NCBI RefSeq assembly: GCF_029945805.1
Contig: NZ_JAQSDH010000033.1
Location: 124,001-188,000 of the forward strand
Length of the DNA stretch: 64,000 nucleotides
Direction of reading: 5' to 3'
Source of the DNA: Flavobacterium sp.
GTDB lineage: Bacteria; Bacteroidota; Bacteroidia; Flavobacteriales; Flavobacteriaceae
Shown: positions 8,925 through 17,143 of the stretch, piece after piece
Layout: each line of letters begins with the position of its first letter
How positions within the stretch are numbered: the stretch's first letter is position 1
The notes under the pieces: generated by a model
The model's database searches: none
Seen by the model: the letters and a program-made list of their open reading frames with translations, nothing else
What the model was told of the DNA's origin: nothing
Program-made: the position numbers and the translations under genes

Positions 8925-9547
8925 AGTAAAGCGATTGAAAATAGTGTGTACATTAAAATATTGGTAAGCATAAAAAATAAATAATAGTTACTCCAAATAA
9001 CCGCATCTTTCCAAATCAGACTGTGAAACGCGAAAAAGGGGAGTGTGCCAACAAAGAACAAACCTACTGCCGTATTAATGTAAAACATCATGTTTTCTTT
9101 AAACTTTAAGATAGCATCTGATTTTATTTGTTTGTCATATTCTAAGATGATCATGAAGCTCAGCAAAAATGTCCCTACGATATAATTAAACGAATTGACG
9201 AGCGTATATTCTCCAAAAACAAAATATGGAAACAGCGATAAGGTGTAGATAATCGCACTAATCCAAAACAACTTTTTCTTACCCAAAGACTTATAACTGT
9301 ACAACCAAAAGAGAAATAAAAACTCAACAGGTATGACAAAAAAATCATAAAAGTAGCCTCTAAACTTTATAAAATAACACAATACAAAAAAACTTAGTAA
9401 CTCGCAAAGTGCAATAAATATCAGAAAATAAATAAACCATTTCCAATGCGTATCTCTAAATTTTTTAAACTTAATAACTCCAATAACAGCAGCAGCTACT
9501 TCAGCAACCAACAATATTTTTACGAGTACATTTTGAAGATCAGACAT
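8900..9547 (-). CDS. Seven-helix membrane protein, possible sensor partner of the histidine kinase
   Basis: 215 residues, almost entirely hydrophobic. I count about seven membrane segments: near 7-27, 36-58, 64-85, 92-112, 118-138, 150-172 and 185-209. No catalytic or transport motif is visible. The gene overlaps the following histidine kinase gene by 25 nt on the same strand, which argues that the products act together. The same arrangement suggests membrane sensing of a stimulus passed to the short-sensor kinase, but that is inference. Confidence 0.82.
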   Translation of the reverse strand: MSDLQNVLVKILLVAEVAAAVIGVIKFKKFRDTHWKWFIYFLIFIALCELLSFFVLCYFIKFRGYFYDFFVIPVEFLFLFWLYSYKSLGKKKLFWISAIIYTLSLFPYFVFGEYTLVNSFNYIVGTFLLSFMIILEYDKQIKSDAILKFKENMMFYINTAVGLFFVGTLPFFAFHSLIWKDAVIWSNYYLFFMLTNILMYTLFSIALLWGKPNTY

Positions 9548-9576
9548 ACTTTATCAAACCAAGTTTATTGAATGGG

Positions 9577-9592
9577 TATTCCGTTCGGAATA
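9577..9592. promoter_or_regulatory. Short perfect inverted repeat upstream of the seven-helix protein gene
   Basis: TATTCCG-TT-CGGAATA lies 30 nt before the start at 9547. With a two-base centre it is unlikely to be a hairpin terminator and looks more like a dimeric protein-binding site. No regulator can be assigned from sequence. Confidence 0.3.
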
Positions 9593-9621
9593 AAACAGGT
9601 TAAATATACTAGTTATACAAC

Positions 9622-10104
9622 TTAAAACCATAAACCGGTATTAGTTTCTGGCGGTGTTAGACTTCCGTGATTTTTAGCCATGATGACAGTAGCGGTACCA
9701 GTTGGTTTTTTTCCCGTGTATGTATTTACATCAAAAGGATCAAAGTCGGAATTCACCCCATCCATTTCGGCAGTAGGAATGGCTACCAGCGTATGTAGTT
9801 TTTCATATTGTTTATTGACATCCGCAATGTCTTCATAACTGGGTTCGTCCCAAGAATCATTTTTTGGATACGAGGTATAATAAAAACGAGCCCCAAAATT
9901 TTTCAGATTGTATTCAGGATGTTTGGCAGCTTCATCTTCAATAGTGGCAATAAAATCTTTTAAAGCCTGTAAGTCAAACCAAACCGACTGCGCGTCAAAC
10001 GACATCGGATTAATAGTATTGGTCACAATTGAAAGGTACTGTTTTGATTTGTAGTTAGTAACCATTTCTTCAACAAGGTCAATATTCATTGTTTTGGCCG
10101 CCAT
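9622..10104 (-). CDS. Hypothetical protein, 160 residues
   Basis: No signal peptide, no membrane segment and no recognised domain. The middle contains NFGARFYYTSYPKNDSWDEP and a Thr/Val stretch HTLVAIPTAEMDGVNSDFDP; the tail is rich in Gly, Thr and Pro. It could start at 10104 or at an internal ATG at 10089. It is upstream of the seven-helix protein, kinase and regulator on the same strand, with 74 nt between them, and has a distinctive palindromic region upstream. It may be the effector or target of that system. Function unknown. Confidence 0.75.
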   Translation of the reverse strand: MAAKTMNIDLVEEMVTNYKSKQYLSIVTNTINPMSFDAQSVWFDLQALKDFIATIEDEAAKHPEYNLKNFGARFYYTSYPKNDSWDEPSYEDIADVNKQYEKLHTLVAIPTAEMDGVNSDFDPFDVNTYTGKKPTGTATVIMAKNHGSLTPPETNTGLWF

Positions 10105-10215
10105 TTTGTTTAGTTTTTAGGGTTTAATTATTAGGATTATAGTTTTAAAGGCAATTAAAGTAAGCAATATTCATTCTTACTTAGCAAATCAAATCATTAT
10201 TTTTCACATGGCGCT

Positions 10216-10285
10216 TAGGGTTTTTACCATTTTTTAGTCTTGAAAATATAGTAAAAACACGGTAGCAGATACCGTAAAAACCCTA
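10216..10285. promoter_or_regulatory. Operator-like region: nested inverted repeats with three GTAAAAAC sites
   Basis: The octamer GTAAAAAC occurs at 10251-10258 and 10274-10281, and its reverse complement at 10220-10227. A longer inverted repeat pairs TAGGGTTTTTAC (10216-10227) with GTAAAAACCCTA (10274-10285). Inside lies the palindrome ACGGTA-N5-TACCGT (10259-10275). The region is 110-180 nt upstream of the 160-residue gene start. It looks like a regulator-binding region, plausibly for the nearby NarL-type regulator; that link is inference. Confidence 0.5.
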
Positions 10286-10420
10286 TACGATTAGTGAAAT
10301 TGAATTTGGAACTTTGATATACTTTAGAACTTAAGTTCTTTTTATAGAATAACCTGCTTTTTTGGGACTGTTTTCAAAACGGTTTTCACCTTACAAAAAA
10401 AGAGGGAGTTAAGTTAAAAT

Positions 10421-10472
10421 CCTGCCCGTAGCTTCATTGTGGTATTTGAAGTTCAAGAAAGGGCAGGTTTTT
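10421..10472 (+). terminator. Two-step hairpin followed by a T-run
   Basis: CCTGCCC (10421-10427) pairs with GGGCAGG (10461-10467), followed by TTTTT. An inner stem CTTCA (10432-10436) pairs with TGAAG (10447-10451). No gene is seen directly upstream on the plus strand, so it may end an unannotated short transcript. Confidence 0.45.
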
Positions 10473-10500
10473 GTCTAAAGTCATTTAAAATAATGAAGCG

Positions 10501-10635
10501 ATGAAATTTTTTGACACCAATAGACCAAGTAAGCTTATCATATCAGATAAAGCAGCCCCAGTTTTTATCAAAATTATTTTGTTTTGTAGTATCATTATTG
10601 TGGGGTTTGAGTTGTACATATTGACAAAATTGTAA
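10501..10635 (+). CDS. Possible 44-residue single-pass membrane protein
   Basis: ATG 10501 opens a 44-codon frame ending in TAA at 10635. The predicted peptide has a polar N-terminus (MKFFDTNRPSKL) and one hydrophobic segment (VFIKIILFCSIIIVGFELYI). It sits alone downstream of the hairpin at 10421-10472 with no visible ribosome-binding site. It may be a real small membrane protein or chance; support is codon sense and the membrane segment only. Confidence 0.35.
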   Translation: MKFFDTNRPSKLIISDKAAPVFIKIILFCSIIIVGFELYILTKL

Positions 10636-10843
10636 AACAGCGCACGACGTGAAATAGTAGATAGCTAGCTGCCAATGGTTGCTGTCAAAATGATTCCTTA
10701 GAAAATTGTCTATGGATTCTAAACTGCTTTAATTCATTCGGATTGAACCAAAATAACTTAATATAAATCCTTCCAAACCTCTTGCGATTTTATTTGAGAC
10801 TTTAATTTAAGAGGGGTGGCGAGGATAAAAAACAAAATGGCTC

Positions 10844-11068
10844 ATGTGGAAAAATGTAGAAGACCAATGTAAAGCGCTGTATGACTACAGATTCATTAAT
10901 GCTAATGATCCGGTGGATCGTAGAACGCTGATAAGACTTATTGCCGAAGAATTTCCAAACTATTCTAGAATGCGAATTAGTTATGCCGTTGACCAATGCC
11001 TAAAAACCAATTCTGAAACCCTGCGTCCGACAACTTTTGTGAGTGCGGTGAAAACGTATCTTATGTAG
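10844..11068 (+). CDS. Small hypothetical protein, 74 residues
   Basis: A mixed-charge, probably all-helical protein starting MWKNVEDQCKALYDYRF, with a central RRTLIRLIAEEFPNYS and a C-terminal SAVKTYLM. No known domain is recognised. A purine-rich stretch (GAGGGGTGGCGAGG) lies about 20 nt upstream of the start. The antisense frame is also open over 64 codons, but the plus frame has the more protein-like composition. The gene lies in a decayed stretch, so expression is uncertain. Confidence 0.55.
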   Translation: MWKNVEDQCKALYDYRFINANDPVDRRTLIRLIAEEFPNYSRMRISYAVDQCLKTNSETLRPTTFVSAVKTYLM

Positions 11069-11294
11069 GGATTTTGTCTTTGATTTTATTCTATTGTACA
11101 AGATAAATAGCGGCATGTTAAACTAGCTTTCTCACTTTGGAACATGGCCTATCACACTGTTTAATGAAACAAATAGTATATTGGCAAGAATAAAAACAGT
11201 TTTTTTATTTGTAAATTACTGATATTAAGAATTATGTACGTTTTGTAACGACCATAAATCTTTTAGCGTTATATTTCAAAAAAAAAATCAAAAT

Positions 11295-11712
11295 AAGAAC
11301 AACGAACTTTTAATTAAAAAACCTTTCTGGAAACAAAATATAATTTGGCTGTTTGCATGTATTGTAATTTTTATTTTATGTATAAAATCTTCATATTTAT
11401 TCTTAAATGGAAATTTAGAATTTTATCTTTTAGCTAATTCAGATTCTTCATAGTATGAAATTGCAATTGATAGTGCAAATAAAAATAATGAAACAGGGGA
11501 AAAGTTCGGATATTTAAAACCTGTAAATACTAGCGAAATTTTCGACAGAAAAGCTTTTTATTTCAATATTAAAAATCCGTTAAGAATAATTGTACCCTTA
11601 AGCGGAAATAAATTGAAGGGAGCTATGAATTTATGGTCGCACAGAAATCCAAAAAAATTGGGAATTTGATAGTATAATAATTGAAAATAAAAACTTAAAA
11701 ATTCGATTATAA
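11295..11712 (+). pseudogene. Broken Coa1-like (cytochrome oxidase assembly factor family) membrane protein gene
   Basis: Conceptual translation gives NNELLIKKPFWKQN, a membrane segment (IIWLFACIVIFILCI) and, after an in-frame TAG at 11451-11453, a region ending with the frame-shifted KNWEFDSIIIENK and a TAA at 11710-11712. This layout (short N-terminus, one helix, soluble domain ending in NWxxDxI) resembles small Coa1-family proteins of Flavobacteriaceae, recalled from memory. The expected start codon reads AAG (11295) instead of ATG, and one extra A in the seven-A run at 11651-11657 causes the frameshift. Three independent lesions make it non-functional. Confidence 0.65.
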
Positions 11713-11785
11713 AAACAAAACCTCAAATAGCTAGAATCTGTTTTATCCCATGTCTAATTCTAAAGTAAGTTTTAAAATCAACAAC

Positions 11786-11848
11786 ATGAAAAATGTAATC
11801 GTCCTATTTACACTGATTTTTTTTACTTCTTTTAATGTGGAAGCATAA
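11786..11848 (+). pseudogene. Orphan signal peptide, remnant of a secreted protein gene
   Basis: ATG 11786 encodes a convincing 20-residue signal peptide (MKNVIVLFTLIFFTSFNVEA) that ends at once in TAA (11846-11848). More stops follow in all frames. A 29-codon frame near 11888 ends in TFTFSGNF, reminiscent of a final barrel strand, but this is too short to assign. I read it as a decayed secreted or outer-membrane protein gene. Confidence 0.4.
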
Positions 11849-12093
11849 CAAAAAAATGGATAATGAAACGGAGCGCATTAGATTGTAATGAAAATAGGCC
11901 ATTTGCCAGCAGCCGTTACTCGCAATTCCGAATTTTGTAGTAAATCCACTTTTACTTTTAGCGGTAATTTTTAATCAAAAAGGAGCTAACCACTTCTAAA
12001 GTTCGTAACTTACTAAGCGCTTCAAAATAAGCTCAAATGCATACGTTGAAAATCAAACCTATTTTTGAAATGTAATCTAAACCTCTGAAAATT

Positions 12094-12717
12094 ATGAATT
12101 GGACGTATAGTATAAAAAATAAATTGGCAGCATCGGGCATACTATTGTTACTATTTATATTGGTTTTAGCCAGTAATTACATAGACCGAAACCATACTGA
12201 TAACGTAAAAAATGCTATAAGTACTTTATATGAAGATCGGTTAATTGCTGAGGAATACATCTTAAAAATGACAAGCGGAGTCTATCAAATTCGTGAAGTA
12301 ATTCATTCAGACGCTAATGATGTCAACAAAGTTAATTGGACCAACAATTTACTTTTAACCATTAAAGAAGCAAATAATGCCTATCAAAAAACCAAATTTA
12401 CACTTGTAGAAAAAGCGAAAGCACAAGAGTTAGAAAAGATAGTAAATGAGTTTGAATCTATACTTTTAAGAAATACTCCAGTCAAATTAGAAGTTGCTAA
12501 TAAGGCACTAAATGTCTTAAATCAACTATCCACAATCCAATTAGAAGAATCAAAAAAAATAATGGATTATGCTGAAACCTTATATGTCTCAGGAAAAACC
12601 TCTTCCCAATTTGTATTTGCCTTAATTATAGTCATCCTGTTTGCGCTTCAGGCAATTGTATTTACTTCTAAATCACTAATTCCGCGAAACAAACCAAAAT
12701 CAGCGAGCCTTAACTAG
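12094..12717 (+). CDS. Four-helix-bundle ligand-binding membrane protein (MCP sensor-like) without output domain
   Basis: 207 residues. Two membrane helices (about 12-27 and 171-190) flank a long alpha-helical extracytoplasmic region (about 28-170) of the type seen in the sensor part of methyl-accepting chemotaxis proteins. After the second helix only about 17 basic residues remain, so no HAMP, methylation or kinase region exists. The full frame is intact and the stop is clean, so this is not a visible truncation. It may act through a partner. Its 3-prime end overlaps the convergent oxidoreductase gene by 8 bp. Confidence 0.8.
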   Translation: MNWTYSIKNKLAASGILLLLFILVLASNYIDRNHTDNVKNAISTLYEDRLIAEEYILKMTSGVYQIREVIHSDANDVNKVNWTNNLLLTIKEANNAYQKTKFTLVEKAKAQELEKIVNEFESILLRNTPVKLEVANKALNVLNQLSTIQLEESKKIMDYAETLYVSGKTSSQFVFALIIVILFALQAIVFTSKSLIPRNKPKSASLN

Positions 12718-13729
12718 GTGAATCACTTTTTCTTTTGTGGAGTTCCCCCACAATTTCATATGAATGCAATCTTGCTTGATGATCATAAATGGCTGAGGTA
12801 ATCATAAGTTCATCAACACCACTGGTAGTTATAAATTCGTCTAATTCTGTCCGTACTTTTTCGGGTCCACCCACAAACGAATATTTAATCATTTGTTGTA
12901 AAGCCGCTTCTTCGGTATAATCAAAAAGACCTTCGGAGTCAACTGGTGGAGCTAGTTTTCTGCGGTTTCCAGTCAAAATGCCAAGAAACAATCGTTTGAA
13001 AGACGTTGCCAAATGTGCTGCTTCGGCATCGGTATCTGCTGCAATTACATTCACACAGGCCATTATATAAGGTGCCGCTAATTGGGCAGACGGTTTAAAT
13101 TCGCGACGGTAAATGGCAATTGCCTGAGGAAATTGTGCCGGTGCAAAATGACTCGCAAAAGCATAAGGAAGACCGAGTGCCGCCGCCAAATGAGCACTGT
13201 CTGTACTCGATCCCAAGATCCAAATCGGAATGTCAAGACCTTCGCCCGGAAAAGCCCTAACGGAAGAAGTTGTATTGCTGGCAGATAAATATTTTTGAAG
13301 TTCTTGTACATGCAATGGAAAATCGCTTGACGTATCCGCATTTCGGCGCAAAGCCATTGCCGTCAGTTGATCGGTTCCGGGAGCGCGTCCGAGTCCAAGA
13401 TCAATACGTCCTGGAAATAAAGTGGCAAGTGTGCCAAATTGTTCTGCAACTACAAGCGGCGTATGATTGGGAAGCATAATGCCACCCGAACCCACGCGAA
13501 TAGTACTGGTTTTGGAGGCAATATGACCGATAAGAACTGCGGTAGCGGTTGAGGCAATACCTTCCATATTGTGATGTTCGGCAAGCCAATATCTTTTGTA
13601 GCCCCATTTTTCGGTATGTTGCGCAATAGAAGCGCTATTGGAAAACGTTATCGCAGCCGCGCCATTTTCAGGAACTATGGCTAAATCAAGAACGGAGATG
13701 TTTATGGATTGAAGTGTTTTAGACATCAT
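12710..13729 (-). CDS. LLM-class flavin-dependent oxidoreductase
   Basis: 339 residues of the luciferase-like monooxygenase fold, a TIM barrel that binds reduced FMN. Typical segments are the start [13 protein letters not shown], the [21 protein letters not shown] motif, [12 protein letters not shown] and [17 protein letters not shown], followed by the C-terminal [14 protein letters not shown]. This subgroup (MsnO8-like) is known only by family; the substrate is not predictable. The gene stands alone on the minus strand. The tail DSPS overlaps the end of the preceding convergent gene. Confidence 0.9.
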   Translation of the reverse strand: MMSKTLQSINISVLDLAIVPENGAAAITFSNSASIAQHTEKWGYKRYWLAEHHNMEGIASTATAVLIGHIASKTSTIRVGSGGIMLPNHTPLVVAEQFGTLATLFPGRIDLGLGRAPGTDQLTAMALRRNADTSSDFPLHVQELQKYLSASNTTSSVRAFPGEGLDIPIWILGSSTDSAHLAAALGLPYAFASHFAPAQFPQAIAIYRREFKPSAQLAAPYIMACVNVIAADTDAEAAHLATSFKRLFLGILTGNRRKLAPPVDSEGLFDYTEEAALQQMIKYSFVGGPEKVRTELDEFITTSGVDELMITSAIYDHQARLHSYEIVGELHKRKSDSPS

Positions 13730-13798
13730 TTTTTTTACAAAATTAACTAACGTATTCAGTAGTTAGCCTAGTGTTTTAAAAACTTTATGATATTGGAA

Positions 13799-14884
13799 TT
13801 ATTCAAAATACTTCTTCAACAAAATTTGAGCTGCAGCAAAAGGAGAAATCTCATCATTGGCAACCGCCTTTTTATTTTCGTCGAGCAAAGTTATAATTTC
13901 GGGATGGTTATAAAAGTTGGTTTTCAACTGTTCGTTGATGGTTTCAAGCATCCAATATTGATTTTGTTCCTTGCGCTTGTGCTCAAAATACTGATTGGTT
14001 TTAACCAATTCAAGATACTTGGAAATTGTTTCCCAAACGGCATCAACTCCGTCTCCAGTTATCGAACTACAGGTTGCAACCGTTGGAATCCAGCCCGAAG
14101 TTTTTGCCGGAAACATATGAAGTGCGCGATTGAATTCGGCCTTTGCCAATTTGGCTTTATTGATGTTATCGCCGTCGGCTTTGTTGATTACTATAGCATC
14201 CGCCATTTCCATAATGCCGCGTTTGATGCCTTGTAATTCATCGCCAGCACCAGAAATTTTAAGTAACAAAAAGAAATCGACCATCGAATGAACCGCAGTT
14301 TCACTTTGACCTACGCCAACCGTTTCAATAATGATGGTGTCAAATCCCGCCGCTTCACAAAGAATAATGGCTTCACGCGTTTTACGCGCCACACCACCCA
14401 AAGTTTCTCCCGATGCTGAAGGTCGGATATAAGCATGTTCATCTTTTACCAATTCTTCCATTCGGGTTTTATCACCAAGAATACTACCGTGCGAAATCGT
14501 ACTGCTTGGATCAACTGCTAAGACGGCAACTTTTTTACCTAAAGATGTTAAATGCTTCCCGAATGCTTCAATAAAAGTAGATTTTCCAACGCCAGGAACG
14601 CCTGTAATTCCGATTCGTACTGATTTGTTGGCATAAGGTAAGCATCCGTTAATGATTTCGTTGGCTTTCGCCAAATGGGTAACATTTGTACTTTCTACTA
14701 AAGTAATGGCACGGCTCAAGGCTACTTTATCGTGTGCAATGATTCGGTTAATGAGTTCGCTTGCTGAAGGTTGCAGTTTTCTGCTGTTGACAATTTTTTG
14801 CAAAGCCGACGCACTAAAGCTTTCCGGTTGCGGAATGCCGTCTTTTTCATGAAGTGCAGATTTCTTATTATGCTTTTCGTTCAA
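13799..14884 (-). CDS. meaB: Methylmalonyl-CoA mutase-associated GTPase MeaB
   Basis: 361 residues. MeaB is a G3E-type GTPase chaperone that guards adenosylcobalamin loading of methylmalonyl-CoA mutase. It has a P-loop GVPGVGKS at 95-102, the VLAVDPSSTISHGSILGDKTRM region, ETVGVGQSE, a base-recognition motif INKAD, and the C-terminal dimerisation arm ending AAAQILLKKYFE. The mutase genes are not in the window, but the cobalamin adenosyltransferase at 24866-25435 supplies the same cofactor. Confidence 0.94.
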   Translation of the reverse strand: MNEKHNKKSALHEKDGIPQPESFSASALQKIVNSRKLQPSASELINRIIAHDKVALSRAITLVESTNVTHLAKANEIINGCLPYANKSVRIGITGVPGVGKSTFIEAFGKHLTSLGKKVAVLAVDPSSTISHGSILGDKTRMEELVKDEHAYIRPSASGETLGGVARKTREAIILCEAAGFDTIIIETVGVGQSETAVHSMVDFFLLLKISGAGDELQGIKRGIMEMADAIVINKADGDNINKAKLAKAEFNRALHMFPAKTSGWIPTVATCSSITGDGVDAVWETISKYLELVKTNQYFEHKRKEQNQYWMLETINEQLKTNFYNHPEIITLLDENKKAVANDEISPFAAAQILLKKYFE

Positions 14885-14984
14885 GGGAAAATCGTTTGGG
14901 TAAATTTAGTAAAATATTGCGTCCTAATAAATTCAAACGTTTCATTTTTTTGCTGTTCCTTTGCAAAATAAATGCAAATTCCGA

Positions 14985-15896
14985 ATGGATAACATTCTGT
15001 TGATTTTTATTTGTTTACTTGTGGGTTTGGGAATGCAACGGGTACCAGCCTTTCCTAAAAATGGATACTTAGCACTCAACCAATTCATTATTTATGTTGC
15101 TTTGCCCGGTTTGGCATTGTTTTACATTCCCAAAATTTCAATTTCTGCTAGTTTATTATATCCGTTAGGCGTTGCTTGGATTGGATTTGGATTGTCTTTT
15201 TTGTTTTTCTATTGCATCGGTAAACGATTTGGCTGGCCGAAGCGATTGATAGGTTGCTTGATTATTACTGCCGGTTTAGGAAATACTTCGTTCGTAGGCT
15301 TTCCAATAATTCAAGCTTTATATGGGGATGAAGGATTGAAAACCGCCATCATCGTTGATCAACCAGGAACATTTGTAGTGATGGCGACATTAGGCATTAT
15401 TACCGCTGGAATTTTCAGCAAAGGCAAATCGAGTTCAACTGAAATAATTAGAAAAATTTTAATATTTCCACCTTTTTTAGCGTTTGTTATTGCCTTACTA
15501 ATGAATCTCTTAAAAGTAGATTTTACTGAATATTTTCAAACGGTATTTCAAAAGCTTGGTACTACGATAACTCCAGTGGCACTAGTTTCTGTTGGACTTC
15601 AATTAAAAATTGACAAACGAAGTCAGCATTGGAAATTCCTCAGATTAGGTTTGCTTTTTAAATTGATTATAACTCCAGCCATCTTTCTCATAGTATATAA
15701 AATTATACTGGGTGGAAAAGGAATAGCCGTTGATATTTCAGTTATGGAATCAGCGATGGCGCCAATGATTACGGGAGCAATTTTAGCTTCAAGTTACGGA
15801 TTAAAACCAAAATTGAGCAGTATGATGGTCGGAATCGGAATTCCTTTATCTTTTATAACGCTTGCTTTTTGGTACTTTATTTTACAATTATTTTAA
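14985..15896 (+). CDS. AEC family transporter (auxin efflux carrier-like permease)
   Basis: 303 residues from ATG 14985; the frame extends to a TTG at 14961, but the protein clearly begins MDNILLIFICLLVGLGMQRV. AEC permeases have ten helices and export organic acids or similar small molecules. Recognisable parts are LNQFIIYVALPGLALFYIPK, the central TAGLGNTSFVGFPIIQALYG signature and the late SAMAPMITGAILASSYGL motif. The next gene starts directly after its stop, so the two transporters are co-transcribed. Confidence 0.9.
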   Translation: MDNILLIFICLLVGLGMQRVPAFPKNGYLALNQFIIYVALPGLALFYIPKISISASLLYPLGVAWIGFGLSFLFFYCIGKRFGWPKRLIGCLIITAGLGNTSFVGFPIIQALYGDEGLKTAIIVDQPGTFVVMATLGIITAGIFSKGKSSSTEIIRKILIFPPFLAFVIALLMNLLKVDFTEYFQTVFQKLGTTITPVALVSVGLQLKIDKRSQHWKFLRLGLLFKLIITPAIFLIVYKIILGGKGIAVDISVMESAMAPMITGAILASSYGLKPKLSSMMVGIGIPLSFITLAFWYFILQLF

Positions 15897-17105
15897 ATGG
15901 AAACTTCAATAAATACTACTATAAAAAGCAAAGATTTACTACAAAAAACAATGTATTCCATATTGTTTTCGATAAGTTTTGCACATTTGCTAAATGACTT
16001 AATCCAGGCAATCATACCGTCGGTTTACCCGATTTTAAAAGAAAGTTATCAGCTTTCGTTTTCACAAATCGGATTAATAACCTTTGCTTTTCAACTCTCC
16101 GCATCATTGCTTCAACCTTTTGTTGGCTATTATACCGATAAATTTCCGCAACCTTTCTCTCAAATTTATGGAATGTTGTTTTCTTTGGCGGGAATTGTAT
16201 CCTTATCGTTTGCAAATAATTTTTATTGGATAGTGTTATCCGTGGTTTTCATCGGAATAGGTTCTGCGATTTTTCATCCTGAATCGGCACGTATTTCCAA
16301 TATGGCATCGGGTGGAAAACGGGGTTTAGCACAATCTATTTTTCAGGTTGGCGGTAATTTTGGAACAGCATTGGCACCGCTTTTAGTAGCCTTAATTGTA
16401 GTGCCTAATTCGCAACGCTATATTCTGTGGTTTATTGTTGCTGTTGTAATTGCGTTGGGCTTTATTAGTAAAATTGCCTATTGGTATCGCGACCATTTGG
16501 TTTTTAGAAAGAACAAACCTTTGGTATTTATCGATTATCATAACCTGTCCAAAAGCAAAGTAAAATGGGCTATTTTGGTGTTGTTGCTGATTATTTTTTC
16601 GAAGTTTTTCTATACCGCAGGTTTGTCCACATACTACACTTTTTATATCATGGATAAGTTTCATTTGTCAATAAAGGAAGCGCAATTTCACATGTTCATT
16701 TACTTGATTGCTTATGCGCTTGGAACCATTCTTGGTGGTCCGCTAGGTGATAAAATCGGACGAAAACACGTCATTTGGTTGTCTGTTTTTGGAGCGACGC
16801 CGTTTGCTTTATTATTGCCCTATGTAAATTTGTTTTGGACCGATGTTTTAATGATTACCATCGGAATTATCATGTCGTCGGCATTTCCAGCAATATTGGT
16901 TTATGCGCAAGAATTAGTACCTAAAAAACTCGGAATGATTTCTGGATTGTTCTATGGTTTTGCTTTCGGAATGGGCGCTTTGGGTTCTGCATTACTAGGA
17001 ATCTTAGCGGATAATACTTCTATTCAATACGTATATCATGTGTGTTCGTATTTGCCTCTTATCGGAATTATTTGTTTTTTTCTTCCCAATTTGAAGAAGA
17101 AATAA
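15897..17105 (+). CDS. MFS transporter, fosmidomycin-resistance (Fsr) type
   Basis: 402 residues with 12 predicted membrane helices. The Fsr-family signatures are visible: FAHLLNDLIQAIIPSVYPIL, FVGYYTDKFPQP, the helix-4/5 segment IGSAIFHPESARISNMASGG followed by GLAQSIFQVGGNFG, and GGPLGDKIGRKHVIWLS between the two halves. Members export small drugs such as fosmidomycin or act on other metabolites; the native substrate is unknown. ATG 15897 lies immediately after the TAA of the AEC permease gene, with no gap. Confidence 0.9.
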   Translation: METSINTTIKSKDLLQKTMYSILFSISFAHLLNDLIQAIIPSVYPILKESYQLSFSQIGLITFAFQLSASLLQPFVGYYTDKFPQPFSQIYGMLFSLAGIVSLSFANNFYWIVLSVVFIGIGSAIFHPESARISNMASGGKRGLAQSIFQVGGNFGTALAPLLVALIVVPNSQRYILWFIVAVVIALGFISKIAYWYRDHLVFRKNKPLVFIDYHNLSKSKVKWAILVLLLIIFSKFFYTAGLSTYYTFYIMDKFHLSIKEAQFHMFIYLIAYALGTILGGPLGDKIGRKHVIWLSVFGATPFALLLPYVNLFWTDVLMITIGIIMSSAFPAILVYAQELVPKKLGMISGLFYGFAFGMGALGSALLGILADNTSIQYVYHVCSYLPLIGIICFFLPNLKKK

Positions 17106-17143
17106 CGATGTAATTAGTATTTTTACTTTTCAATTTTTAAAAA

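Noticed and set aside
10802..10996. 64-codon minus-strand frame opposite the 74-residue gene
   Set aside because: Less protein-like composition than the plus-strand frame and no promoter; kept the plus-strand call.
13787..14236. 149-codon frame antisense to meaB
   Set aside because: Opposite strand of a clearly conserved GTPase gene; no independent start or motif.
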